From: Sebastes aleutianus
Taxonomy: Eukaryota; Chordata; Actinopteri; Perciformes; Sebastidae
Assembly (NCBI GenBank): GCA_916700875.1
Contig: CAKAKS010000067.1
Location: 8,893,591 to 8,957,590 of the forward strand
Reading direction: 5' to 3'
Length of the DNA stretch: 64,000 bases
Shown: positions 52,001 to 60,245 of the stretch, one piece after another
How positions within the stretch are numbered: position 1 is the first letter of the stretch
How the letters are laid out: every line of letters begins with the position of its first letter
Notes under the pieces: model-generated
Databases searched by the model: none
The model's input: only the letters and a program-made list of their open reading frames with translations
What the model was told of the DNA's origin: nothing
Position numbers and translations under genes: made by a program

Positions 52001-55000
52001 TTAAGAAAAAAAGCTCCCCACATTAAGGCAATAATCAGGCTTGACTCGAACCCTCTCCGCTCCCTCGCTGCTGCTGCTGCTTTCCCAAACTGCTGCTCTC
52101 TATCTAAATCAAAGCACCCACAAAACTCCCAGAGCCCCAAACCACAGAGAACATTTCCAGTTGGCCTGATCCCACCAGTGAGGTAACAGCACTGGGACCC
52201 CTGACAAGCAGAGAGACTCCACATCGTTTATGGGAAGAGAAAAACTCAGAAGTGCCAGAGCAGAGACCAGACAAAGGACTGTTCTTTGTGTTATCTTAGC
52301 ATTTGGCAGTGACCATGCAGGACTTGAAGGGGGTGGAGAAAACAACATTACAGACTTTTAAGGACTGCACCAAGTACAGTGGTAACATTTTAAAGAAGGT
52401 ATTGGCTTCAGTATTTTTTATTTTGGAGGTCTTTTCTACATTTACTTCACTGGATTTCAGAGGGAAATATTGTACTTGTAATGTGATATACATTTATCTG
52501 ACAGATGTAGGTATGAGTTAGTTTTTGCAGATAGAATTTTACTTTCAGCTTGAAGTAAAGTCATAAAATGTTTTTGTTAGTAACGAGTGTCTACAGCCAT
52601 GCTAGCGGCTCAGTGAGACTGTATAGGCACAGTGGAGCTTTGAGCTAAATGCTGACACCAGCATGCTAACATGCAACAGATAATCAAAGAAAATTGCAGA
52701 GATGAGCCTGGGAGGATGATAAGGAGGATGACTAGAAAACTCCACCAAAACAACAACAAAACTTTTAGAAAGGAATAAGTTTAAAGGGATAGTTCGGGTG
52801 TTTTGAAGTGGGGTTGTATGAGGTACTTATCCATAGTAGGTGTATTACCTACAGCAGATGGCGGTCGGCATGACCCCAGCTTCGAGAAACAGACAGGAGC
52901 ACCGGCGCAAAGCAATACAGTGCTCTGGACGCCGAACAGAGATGACAGAAAAACTTGTTTTATCCACCTAAAAGAAAGGCTCACCCAAAAAATGTATATC
53001 TGTTTATGTCTACGCTGTATTTACAATATTTTCTGACGGCGAACTGAACTGAAAGTGAAATGTATCATATCAGTTTCACTTTCAGTTCCCAGTCAGAAAG
53101 GAGAAGGAAAGGGCTGTCTGACGGCAAGATAAAGCGGTGAAAATATTCTAAATATAGCGTACACTTAGATGGATATAGAATTTTTTTAGGTGAGCCTTTC
53201 TTTTAGGTGGCTATAATACGTTTTTCTGCCGTCCCCGTCCACAGCACTGTATTGCTTTGCTCCGGTGCTCCTGTCTGTTTCTTGATGCTGGGGGCACGCC
53301 GACCGTCATCTACTGTAAGTAATACACCTACTTTGGATAAGAACCTTATACAACCCCACTTCAAAACACCCAAACTATCCATTTAAGAGTCTACAGCCAT
53401 GCTAGAAGTTCTGTGGGGCAGTAGCATATGTAGCGTTCTGATGCTAACATGATCATAGTGATAATGCAACATGTGGATGTTTAGAAGGTAGGCCCTATAA
53501 CGTTCACCCTGTACATCATCAGGGTACAGCTGAGGCTGATGGTAATGTCATTCGTTTTGAAGATATTTGGTCATAAACCAAAGTATTGAACATATTAAAA
53601 TTTTAATCTGAGAATGCCACCACATGAAAAGTTAAGAGATCACCAAAGTTATTACAATTCATCCTGTGGAGGACATGAATGTCTAAGAAATTTCATGACG
53701 ATCCATTCAACTGTTGTCAGACATTTCACCAAAAGTACAAAATGTCAACCTCATGGTGGCGCTGGAGGAAATGTCCTTGGGACATATCATCTGGGAACCA
53801 TGAATGGCACTACAAAATGTTGTGTCAATCCATCCAGTAGATGTTGAGACATTTTACTGGATGAATGACATGTTTGACCTGCTGATGGTGCTAGAGTTAA
53901 AATCAGGGGATCACCAAAGTCTTTTTTAATCCTCTGAGCACCAAATTTCATGGAAATCCATCCAATAGTTTTTGAGACATTTAACTAAAAGCCAAAAACC
54001 TCCTGGTGGCACAAGAGGTAAAATTGAATCACCAAAAGCATTAGGATTCATCTTCTGGGAACCATGACTGTCTTTACAAAATGTAATGGCAATCTATTAA
54101 ATGAGATTAATAATTGATATATTTCAGTCTGGAGTCTTGACCACAGTCCGTCCAAAACTGCCATTCGTACAGTCACACCACTATAAAGTCTAACATGTTA
54201 ACTAATGCTAATTATTTTCAGACATGACCTAAGTGCATTGTGCACAGCAACATGTACCAAGCATTAATGGAACAATGATTTCACACTGAAAGGGTCTATT
54301 CAGTCTCATCTCAAAGTCCATTTAGTACCTCACTTTTCTGGAACTACAAAGCTTCTTCTTTTTCCAAACTCAAGAGTGAAATTTGAAACACACACAAAAA
54401 AAACAAAGTCCTTTGAGTGGTCAGAAAATCTACAATTCCATGACAAAATCCATCTATTGATGAAAATCATGAGATATAATTGAAAGTACTAGAGCAGCTA
54501 CTAAATGGACCTAGAAAAGAGTCATTTTATCCAGGGTCCACTCTTCACTATCATCGTTTTTCCTGCAAGAATAAAGAATATTCTCCAGTTGTTGTGTTGC
54601 CATTTTCAAAAAAAAATTGGACTTCTTCCTCCAGAATGAATCACCGCTGTTAAAGAAGTGGGACGTGCTGGGCTGCATGACAATTAGCATCATTTGTCTC
54701 CCCTCCATCTGTCTTTCCCTGTTGGTTTATTTGAACTTGTGACCACCTTTTCTTTCTGTTTGCTGCAGTTTGTCAAACTCATGCTGACATGATTTCTAAG
54801 AATGTTTCCCTTCATACAAAATTATTATTTTGCTTATTTTCTGACTGATGCCTCTGTAATTACAGCACTTACCACTTGGACTTCTGTTAGTTGTCTCATG
54901 TTGCTTTGAAAACTTGTTGGACAACTGAATCATGGTGGCAAATGGCATTCAGCCAGACAAGACCCACAACTGTAGCAGTGTTTGTTACAGAGTCCGACTG

Positions 55001-56692
55001 ATATATTAGCAGACTGATATCGGCCGATATCGTCTTTAGATATCAACTACCTGTCTCAAAATGTTGCACTTTGTTTATATTATAAACCAATTTGTTAGTT
55101 TAATTTTTTTTAATCACACTAGCACAATTCTTTTTTAAAAAAAACATCAATGTATTATATTTTGTTAGCTGTATGTATGCAACAGTATAGTATGCAAATA
55201 AATAAACTATGACTAGTATATCTTTGTTTTATGGGGTAATTTTGATGTAGTTTTGACACTTGTTTCACTGAATCCAAATTATTTTTTCTGTTATAACATT
55301 TATTTGTAATGATTAATTAGTTAAATTTCCAGTGAAGTTTACTTTTCAAAATTTACCATGATTTTATATTAATCGTTACAGTTGATAAACATACAGTTAA
55401 ATGATATAACTCTCAAATATCACATAATGCTCTGTCAAATTACGAATTTGTGTGCATTGCTTAAAAAAAAAAGTTTGTTGTGTTTGAGTAAAAAAAGTTC
55501 ATTTAGAATTTTCAGACTTCTCTTTTTCTTTTTTATCTCTTACAGTAAATATCAATATTGATTTCAGCCTCATGAAATATCGGTCAAGTTCTAGTACTAA
55601 AAATTATATTTAAAATTGCTAAATGGCTTTGTTTTGTTTCCATTATTGTTGTTACAGACTCACACATATCTTCACTTCTTCTCAATCCAACATCAAGGTG
55701 AACATAAAAAGTTGTAGGATAAGTGATTACTTGAGCAAACAGTTAAATTGTTCTTTTGCATTTTGAAAACACTGCTGAACATTTACAGGTGTAATAAATC
55801 TTAAAGACCCCAGTGAGGCCTAGCAGAAGACTCATTAGATTGATATCAGTAAAAAGGTGAAGTGCATGCAGCTGCTGCTTTATGTTTCTTTCTGAGAGTC
55901 TTTTTTAAACTTTAACTCTCCATACATCTCGCTGAGGTTTTTTATCCTCCATGGTAAATTTACAGCACACACTAATCTAGGCTGACAGTGCATTTTCATT
56001 GCCACTACGAAAGGCTGCAATAACACACCACCTAATTGAACGTTAGATTCACTCAAACACACTTAAGGATAAGTGGGACTCCAAAATATCGTTTTATCTC
56101 AACCCAGTCATTTGAAGTTACAGCCAAATGTTGCCTTCCACTGTCACTGCCAGCAGATGGATTGGGTCAACTGCAGTCCCATAATCCTCTGCTGCTCAGA
56201 CAGGGTTTTCATCAGGAATGGATGTTTTAAGTGGCTCTTAACTCTCTGAGTGCTTTCATCTGCCCAGCAGCCCCAGGGAAGCTTTTTATTGCCTTTTAGC
56301 CCTCAAACATGTTCATCACTGTGGCAAAAGGGATAACTTATCCAGATCATATTATTACTGTTAGTCCTGTTGGACACAAACACACAGCCATGATGGTAAG
56401 CAGGTGTGCTGAGGTGAAGAGGAGCATGTCAGGTTGCTATCTGACAGATAACATTTTAAAAATCCACTTGCACTTCTAAAAAGTGCATAAATAATTTGGA
56501 TGATCTCATCTTCTTTATATTTGGCACAACAGCTTGTTTTTACGCATGTGGTTTTCCATGCACACGTGGAGTCAAAACATGTTTTCCACTCAAACATTCA
56601 TATTTGCTGCACTTCCATGGATCAAAGTCAATTCATATAAAAAGTTTCTTACCCAAAAAAGCAACGAGTAGCAGTGTAGATGAGGGCCCCAT
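30598..56692 (-). CDS. apcdd1: apcdd1, Wnt-inhibiting membrane glycoprotein (five coding exons)
   Basis: Joining 56692-56653, 47219-47033, 44679-44154, 32604-32283 and 31055-30598 on the minus strand gives 510 aa plus stop, against about 514 aa in human APCDD1; all introns are GT-AG and in phase. APCDD1 is a membrane-tethered glycoprotein that inhibits Wnt signalling at the cell surface and is itself a Wnt target. Residues 1 to about 19 are a signal peptide (MGPSSTLLLVAFLGWAEGG). Two related APCDD1 modules follow: GHWVSTSCEVRPGPEFLTR near 71-87 and GQWVSQRCEVRPEVLFLTR near 286-304, each with a later GGTE. Between them is the signature VEKQYLHHNLDHLVEELFLG. N-glycosylation sequons include NNT and NHS in exon 3 and NHT in exon 4. 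The last ~18 residues are a membrane segment. The start is supported by an in-frame stop 75 nt upstream with no intervening ATG. Confidence 0.96.
31114..31351. mobile_element. Short MITE in apcdd1 intron 4
   Basis: Ends AGGGTGCTTTTCATTA and TAATGAAAAGCACCCT are perfect 16-bp inverted repeats. Flanks AAGAGTTACA (31104-31113) and AAGAGTAACA (31352-31361) form a near-perfect target duplication, longer than the usual 8 bp for hAT, so the superfamily is open. Confidence 0.85.
31488..31555. repeat. (TA)n / CATA-rich microsatellite
   Basis: Alternating TA followed by ACATACACATAC-type sequence. Confidence 0.85.
31830..32015 (+). mobile_element. Non-LTR retrotransposon-like 3' tail
   Basis: T-rich sequence, then CTGCTGCAACAACTGAATTT and CCCCTCTGGGGATCAATAAAG. 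It is the same tail type as at 5396-5555, without coding sequence. Confidence 0.5.
32283..32604 (-). CDS. apcdd1: apcdd1 exon 4
   Basis: Residues 252-358, NHDHGCIACRIIHRSDELHP through CEVRPEVLFLTRHFIFHDNN to GGTEFVFK. It holds the second APCDD1 module. Acceptor TTTCAG, donor GTAAGT. Confidence 0.96.
32605..33008. other. apcdd1: apcdd1 intron 3, start
   Basis: Plain AT-rich intron sequence, nothing recognised. Confidence 0.5.
33009..33808. mobile_element. Foldback MITE family 1, copy 3 (with nested palindrome)
   Basis: TTAAAGGGATAGTTTGGG to AACTATCCCTTTAA, about 800 bp, some 200 bp longer than copies 1, 2 and 5. The extra DNA (about 33306-33540) is itself an inverted repeat: CCACCAGACTCCATTGA and ACCTTGCCGAACACGGG on the left, complements on the right. 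Confidence 0.85.
34150..34611 (-). mobile_element. hAT-like family 2 copy, degenerate
   Basis: Starts near CGCGATAACGTGTTAATATT, passes through TGCAGTACCTGGGAGGGTTT and ATTTGCATAAAGCA, and ends TTTGATAGCCCTA. Same orientation as the 47380 copy. Confidence 0.7.
34612..36927. other. apcdd1: apcdd1 intron 3, no gene
   Basis: Near 34640-34730 repeated ATATCAGC/AATATTGG words suggest a decayed copy of the 54989 element. The rest is unrecognised intron DNA. Confidence 0.4.
36928..37485 (+). mobile_element. hAT-like family 2, full copy with target duplication
   Basis: TAGGGCTGTCAATCGATT on the left and TTGACAGCCCTA on the right are terminal inverted repeats. AGTCTAAAC flanks it on both sides (36919-36927 and 37486-37494), an 8-9 bp duplication typical of hAT. 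The interior contains ATTTGCAAATGT-like and CTTGAGGTCAGAGGTCAAGG blocks and no gene. Confidence 0.88.
37495..39960. other. apcdd1: apcdd1 intron 3, repeats likely, no gene
   Basis: 37509 begins AAAGGGACTATTTGTAACTT, a probable MITE end without a matched partner that I can find. 38240-38342 (TAATCGATCAATCAG) resembles the end of a further family also seen at 50015-50226 and 60001-60245. No exon. Confidence 0.4.
39961..40400 (+). mobile_element. hAT-like family 2 copy with altered right end
   Basis: Starts AGGGCTGTCAATCGATTAAA and follows the family up to GGGACCCCTTTGAAAA, then changes to ATTATCTTGACATGAGTGAT, shared with the copy ending at 44023. Confidence 0.8.
40401..41171. other. apcdd1: apcdd1 intron 3, no gene
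   Basis: A TGTTAGCAAACAGTTGCCTA stretch near 40461 recurs at about 62372, so part of this is repetitive. No exon. Confidence 0.4.
41172..41974. mobile_element. Foldback MITE family 1, copy 4 (with nested palindrome)
   Basis: Left end GAAAAGGGACAGTTCAGGTG is worn, right end TTATCCCTTTAA. It carries the same inner palindrome as copy 3 (about 41450-41693), including GCTGGTCTACAGCTGCCTCG and its complement. Confidence 0.83.
41975..43362. other. apcdd1: apcdd1 intron 3, no gene
   Basis: Open frames of about 65-105 codons occur on both strands without recognisable domains. No repeat family identified. Confidence 0.4.
43363..43619 (+). mobile_element. MITE family 3 fragment, copy A
   Basis: GAAGTGCCTTAAAC, CAGCAGGGGGCGACTCCTCT and GTCTCAATCGCTAGTTTCAA match 57797-58012 and, inverted, 62030-62275. 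It ends abruptly where a family 2 copy begins. Confidence 0.8.
43620..44023 (+). mobile_element. hAT-like family 2 copy, left end missing
   Basis: Begins inside the element (AGGAGATTTGTCAAGTATTT) and ends with the altered terminus ATTATCTTGATATGAGTGAT shared with the 39961 copy. Confidence 0.8.
44154..44679 (-). CDS. apcdd1: apcdd1 exon 3
   Basis: Residues 76-251, CEVRPGPEFLTRFYSFYSNN through LRLRQASWIIRGGTEAEYHL to YLHHNLDHLVEELFLGDIHT. It is the largest exon and holds the first module. Acceptor TTGCAG, donor GTGAGT. Confidence 0.96.
44680..46051. other. apcdd1: apcdd1 intron 2, no gene
   Basis: No exon supported. TTAAAGGGGACTTTAG near 45014 may be a MITE end. Confidence 0.4.
46052..46377. 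mobile_element. Short hAT-like MITE with perfect target duplication
   Basis: TAGGGCTGCACGAT and ATTGTGCAGCCCT form the inverted ends. ACACTCAAA flanks it exactly on both sides (46043-46051 and 46378-46386). About 326 bp, no coding. Confidence 0.88.
46387..47032. other. apcdd1: apcdd1 intron 2, remainder
   Basis: AT-rich, nothing recognised. Confidence 0.45.
47033..47219 (-). CDS. apcdd1: apcdd1 exon 2
   Basis: Residues 14-76. After the signal-peptide end it reads SLQYSDGRSSRLPLEKTFG, then the conserved SQCQHMLKHLHNGARIAVQM and EGHWVST. Acceptor CCCACAG, donor GTAAAC. Confidence 0.95.
47380..47927 (-). mobile_element. hAT-like family 2 copy, one end kept
   Basis: Starts inside the family (AAGTGAAGATACTGGC), keeps the block TCAAAGGGGTACCTTGACCT and ends TAATCGATTGACAGCCCTA. 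Confidence 0.82.
47928..49325. other. apcdd1: apcdd1 intron 1, no gene
   Basis: Nothing recognised. Confidence 0.45.
49328..49422. repeat. Tiny inverted-end element
   Basis: CAGGGCTGGACAATGAAC on the left and TTTTCTAGCCCTG on the right resemble the GGGCTG ends of the other hAT-like MITEs, so this is possibly a heavily deleted copy. Confidence 0.4.
49423..50014. repeat. Probable interspersed repeat
   Basis: CCTAAACCTAACTAAGTGG and the neighbouring TCTAAACCTAACTGTGAAC are phrases I recall as common in fish dispersed repeats. No coding frame is convincing. Confidence 0.35.
50015..50226 (-). mobile_element. Family 4 repeat (TAATCGATTAAT), degenerate
   Basis: CTATTTTCTGACATTTTGTA and TAATCGATTAATCAAG match, inverted, the phrases at 60001-60245 (TAAAATGTCAGAAAATAGTG). 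Ends with CAGCCCTA. Confidence 0.6.
50402..50588. mobile_element. Short MITE with CCACTTACTAGCTTTT ends
   Basis: CCACTTACTAGCTTTT and AAAAGCTAGTAAGTGGG are inverted repeats about 185 bp apart, with no coding between. Confidence 0.65.
50589..52584. other. apcdd1: apcdd1 intron 1, no gene
   Basis: No domain, exon or clear repeat recognised. Confidence 0.4.
52585..54180 (+). mobile_element. Large interspersed repeat, split by a MITE
   Basis: CTACAGCCATGCTAGCGG to CATGCTAACATGCAAC, and after the MITE phrases such as CATCAGGGTACAGCTGAGGC, GGTCATAAACCAAAGTATTG and repeated GGCAATCTATTAAAT/AATCCATCCAATAGTT words. These form a common fish dispersed repeat with internal near-tandem modules. No ORF. 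Copy 5 of MITE family 1 interrupts it. Confidence 0.65.
52781..53386. mobile_element. Foldback MITE family 1, copy 5 (nested)
   Basis: TTAAAGGGATAGTTCGGG to CAAACTATCCATTTAA, inside the repeat at 52585-54180. It has the short form without the extra palindrome. Confidence 0.85.
54181..54988. other. apcdd1: apcdd1 intron 1, no gene
   Basis: Nothing recognised. Confidence 0.45.
54989..55597. mobile_element. MITE with GATATCGG-type ends
   Basis: AGAGTCCGACTGATAT on the left and ATATCGGTCAAGTTCT on the right are imperfect inverted repeats around AT-rich filler. Short decayed pieces with the same words occur near 2555 and 34640. Confidence 0.65.
55598..56615. other. apcdd1: apcdd1 intron 1, 5' part
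   Basis: No exon or repeat recognised. Confidence 0.45.
56620..56627 (-). promoter_or_regulatory. apcdd1: Candidate TCF/LEF site
   Basis: On the minus strand this reads CTTTGATC, matching the TCF/LEF consensus, 26 bp inside apcdd1 intron 1. APCDD1 is a known Wnt/beta-catenin target, so the site is plausible, but an 8-mer arises often by chance. Confidence 0.3.
56653..56692 (-). CDS. apcdd1: apcdd1 exon 1 (coding part)
   Basis: MGPSSTLLLVAFL plus one base of Gly, the hydrophobic core of the signal peptide. The donor is G|GTAAGA. An in-frame stop lies at 56767-56765 with no other ATG between. Confidence 0.88.
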
Positions 56693-57120
56693 TCCGCACT
56701 TTGGAGGGTTTGAAACGAGCTTGGTGACACTGGGGACTTTGGGTTTTCCTTTTACGCAGCGTCCTTAATTATTCCTGCACAAATCCTCACATTGTGTATC
56801 CAAAGCGTGGAGCAAACACTCCTGAGATATCCGAGCATCATAAAGCAACACTGGTTCGCCACAGAGAATAAAACCCTCCGCTGTAAATCTGAGGTTCAAA
56901 ACAAACAAAACGCTACAAGAAAACGAAGTAAAAGTCCAAACTTCACTACGGGACACTGTGGAGTTCAACGCTGTCGTTCAACTGCTGAAATGAAGCAGCT
57001 CGGTTGCTTTTACGCGCGTCCTCCTGTGCGTCCTGGAGGAGTGTTTGTACTTGTGTGTTCACAGACTGGACTCTTCCTCCGCCTCTGTGGAGACTTTAGG
57101 GGCGTGGAGTGGGTTCAAGT
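56693..57120 (-). promoter_or_regulatory. apcdd1: apcdd1 promoter / 5' UTR region
   Basis: Richer in CpG than its surroundings (TTTACGCGCGTCC near 57010) and with a GC-box-like AGGGGCGTGG at about 57099. The transcription start is not determinable. Confidence 0.45.
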
Positions 57121-57796
57121 TTTCTCCCCTTAGATGCATACTGCAACAAAATTAATGTACAAGATGTGTTGGTCAACTGTTGAATCTGGAGATGTTTTGA
57201 GTCTCAAAATATCTTCAAATCAATTTAAAAATAATTTCATTATTACTTAATCCAAACTTCCAAAGCAGCATCAACATCATACCATCATAACATGATGGTG
57301 CCATATATATATATATATATATATATAAAACAATTGTTCAATAACTTCCTTTAAAATGACATTTACTTTTTCACTTTATTCTACTCTTTCTTTTTGTCAT
57401 TATTATTATTATTTATTTTCTTGGTTTTGTTGTGGTTTTGAATGTTGAGGTTGTTTTCTCTAAGTGTACTTGATGGGTTTGTCTGCAAGCTCATCTACTT
57501 AAAAGTTGGTTTATAGACTGTTGTAATTACAAACAGTGGATTGCATATATGAAAACAGCCTTGAAAAAAAGGAAAAAATAAAATATTAAAAATAAAAAAA
57601 TAAATAAATAAAATGACACTTTACAAGCAAAATCTTCAAATTCAAAACTGAATTAAAAATAAATTCTGCCACTCCATGCATATTTTTTTCCACCAGGTTT
57701 GAAGAAAACCAGATTTTTAACTCCATGTGAGACAATTTTTGCAGTGAAGATGTTTTATCTATTCATACCTTTCATACAGAGGGCAACTCTGGGTGT
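57121..57796. other. Upstream of apcdd1, AT-rich, no gene
   Basis: Contains a (TA)n run at 57303-57327 and A-rich sequence at 57565-57612. Confidence 0.5.
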
Positions 57797-58012
57797 CTGA
57801 AAAGTGAAGCCAATGCAGAAGTGCCTTAAACTTGCATTCTTTCTAACAGCCAGCAGGAGGCGACTCCTCTGGTTGCAAAAAGAAGTCTGATTGTATAGAA
57901 GTTTATGAGAAAATGATGCTACTTCTCACTTGATTTATTACCTCAGTAAACATTGTAAACATGAGTTTATGGTCTCAATTGCTAGTTTCAAGTCTTCTTC
58001 AATACAGCATTA
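57797..58012 (+). mobile_element. MITE family 3 fragment, copy B
   Basis: Matches copy A at 43363 and copy C at 62030, from TGAAGCCAATGCAGAAGTGC to TCTTCTTCAATACAGC. The remaining two thirds of the element are missing. Confidence 0.8.
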
Positions 58013-58017
58013 GAGTC

Positions 58018-58175
58018 TCCAGCTCCTCTTCATTCATCCAGTCAGCCACACTGACACTGAGCCAACTGTGACTTAAACACTGACTGCATCTGCACTAAAG
58101 CACCCAACCTATTTATTTTCTTTTACTATGTTTTCTGTCAATTTAAATTTACAATCAGTGATTATAAGCAGCATT
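58018..58175 (+). repeat. Direct duplication, unit 1
   Basis: CCAGCTCCTCTTCATTCATC to TTTAAATTTACAATCAGTGA matches 58779-58945 nearly throughout. Confidence 0.9.
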
Positions 58176-58585
58176 TTTTTTTACAATTAGTCCATCTGAC
58201 ATTATGTACAGTACATGGGCTCAAACATGGTCAAATGTAAAGGTTTTTGTACTTGCTCTTGTTGCAAAATAAGCATCTGTTGTCGCAGTGATATTGGGCT
58301 GTTAAAATGGTTTACACAGATAGAATAGTGAAGGGGTAATCAAACTGGATTTGTGTTATTTGGGATTAATTAGTGATAAAGTTGTCCTGGGACCACACTG
58401 AGCCTCTACTGTTGAGTTTTCATTCTTTTCGTTTGTGTCCAACATCCTGCTTGTTATCAGTCATGATGAATGCCGCACATTTTTTTCGACCGTGGCCCTC
58501 AAATTATAGACCTTCTCATCATTAGCCTGCCTAGAGGGAGCGAGGGAGGAACAACAAAGCTTCACAGAGCCTTTTCCTCCCCGGC

Positions 58586-58589
<4 letters not shown>

Positions 58590-58645
<56 letters not shown>

Positions 58646-58684
58646 CGTGTGCGTGTGTGCGTGTGCGTGTGAGAGAGAGAGAGA
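58590..58684. repeat. (GT)n microsatellite
   Basis: A long GT run grading into GC/GT and then GA dinucleotides. Confidence 0.95.
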
Positions 58685-58778
58685 CCTTGGCCTTGAGTTT
58701 CCAACTATCTGTCTCTTTTCAACTTGTGTCTCTCTGCTGTTGTGTCTCTGATCTTTTGACCCCGGAGGCGAGCGTATC

Positions 58779-58945
58779 CAGCTCCTCTTCATTCATCCAG
58801 TCAGCCACTCTGACACTGAGCCAACTGTGTTATATCTGCCTTTGAACACTGACTGTATCTGCACTAAAGGACCAAACCTATTTTTTTTTCTTTTACTATA
58901 TTTTCTGTCAATTTAAATTTACAATCACTGATTATCAGCAGAAAT
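58779..58945 (+). repeat. Direct duplication, unit 2
   Basis: Second copy of 58018-58175, with a few substitutions and a short insertion (TATATCTGCC), about 760 bp downstream. Confidence 0.9.
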
Positions 58946-58995
58946 ATATTATGCTTCTTGTTTTGATGAATTTAGAGAATAGAGAATGAGCTCCT

Positions 58996-59756
58996 GTTAA
59001 AGCTCCACCAAACATGATTTGCTGATGTACGTTTTACTACAGTAGAACAATTATAAGTACTCACATTATAACATTATACATTTAACATTGTCAGACTCAC
59101 AATGGACAGTTTAAAGAAAATGATCGAAATCGATGCAGCAGAACCAGAGATATTGTTTTTTTTTTATTTCACGCGGTCTTCTTCCTTGTGAAAACTTGGC
59201 AACTACATTACCCATAATGCTACTTGACCGCCAACAGTTTAATCAGAGATTTAAAACTTTAAAAAACGTAACTTAAACTTAATTACAATGACCTCTGCAT
59301 TTAACCCATCCTAAGCATTTAGGAGCAGTGAGCTGCTGTAAAGCACCCGGGGAGTAACTTGGGGTTCAGTGTTTCACTCAAGGACACTGCGACATGCAGA
59401 CAGTAGGAGCCGGGGATCAAAACGCCAACCTTGTGGTTAAAGAACGACCCGCTCTACCCACTGAGCTACAGCCGCCCCAAGATTTGGGTGTTTGTTTGAC
59501 AGTAATCGGTAATATGGCCTCGAGCTGCTAGCCACAATCAGAGATGAGGAGCTACAGAGGTCTGGTCAACTCACTTCTTTCTAACACAACCGACGCTGAC
59601 TCAAGTGACATCACTTGAGGTCTTTTATCTGACTTCACACAGCTCCCTCTGGAGCCACAAACTGCTTTATACAACTTTTTTGCACATATACAGTAGTACT
59701 CCCAAAGACCTGTAAACAGACTCTGATGTGTAAAATCAGTGGAGTTCCCCTTTAAA
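58996..59756. mobile_element. MITE-like element containing a SINE
   Basis: Left GTTAAAGCTCCACCAAACAT and right GGAGTTCCCCTTTAA look like worn inverted ends. The interior has ACTACATTACCCATAATGCT, also found near 63072 in variant form. A tRNA-derived SINE sits inside. Confidence 0.55.
59283..59478 (-). mobile_element. tRNA-derived SINE
   Basis: On the minus strand it starts GGGGCGGCTGTAGCTCAGTG, with an A-box (TAGCTCAGTGGGTAGAGC) and a B-box-like GTTTTGATCCCC at tRNA-like spacing, then a non-tRNA body (CTTGAGTGAAACACTGAACC). It cannot fold as a full tRNA, so it is a SINE and not a tRNA gene. Confidence 0.85.
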
Positions 59757-60000
59757 ACTCACTGACCAGCCCGGTAGGTCAGTCAGCACAAACTCTCTTT
59801 ATTTTAAATTAAAGCACAGAACCCAATGTATCCAATGATACCAAATATTTCAGACTGAGTTTTGGGGAAATGCGCACAAAATGATGTACAAGGCCTCTAA
59901 AATATTTCAATTCGATGTAAAGGTGGAGACATAAACAACTTGGGTCTGAGTATTTCACTCAGTGTACTTTAATGAAGAACAAGCTGATACAGAATTAAGA
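59757..60000. other. No gene
   Basis: Nothing recognised. Confidence 0.45.
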
Positions 60001-60245
60001 CTGCGACTAATGAATACTTTCATTATTGATTAATCTGTCGATCAGATTTATAAAAAAAAATTGTAAATCTTTTGTCTATAAAATGTCAGAAAATAGTGAT
60101 AAATTAGTCTAAGGTGAGAAAAATGTATGGTTTTCTGCAATTCACAGTTATATAAAACAAAGAAAGGCATCAAATCTCACATTTGAGAAGCTTGAACTGA
60201 TCAATATTCCGAGTTTTTGCTTGATAATTAAGTCAATTAATAAAA
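60001..60245 (+). mobile_element. Family 4 repeat (TAATCGATTAAT), degenerate
   Basis: GCGACTAATGAATACTTTCA and TAAAATGTCAGAAAATAGTG match, inverted, the copy at 50015-50226. Confidence 0.55.

Noticed and set aside
58470..58845. Cys/Val-rich and His/Thr-rich frames
   Set aside because: They are translations of the GT microsatellite.
59410..59478. tRNA gene on the minus strand
   Set aside because: A- and B-boxes are present, but the cloverleaf cannot be completed and a non-tRNA body follows, so it is a SINE head.
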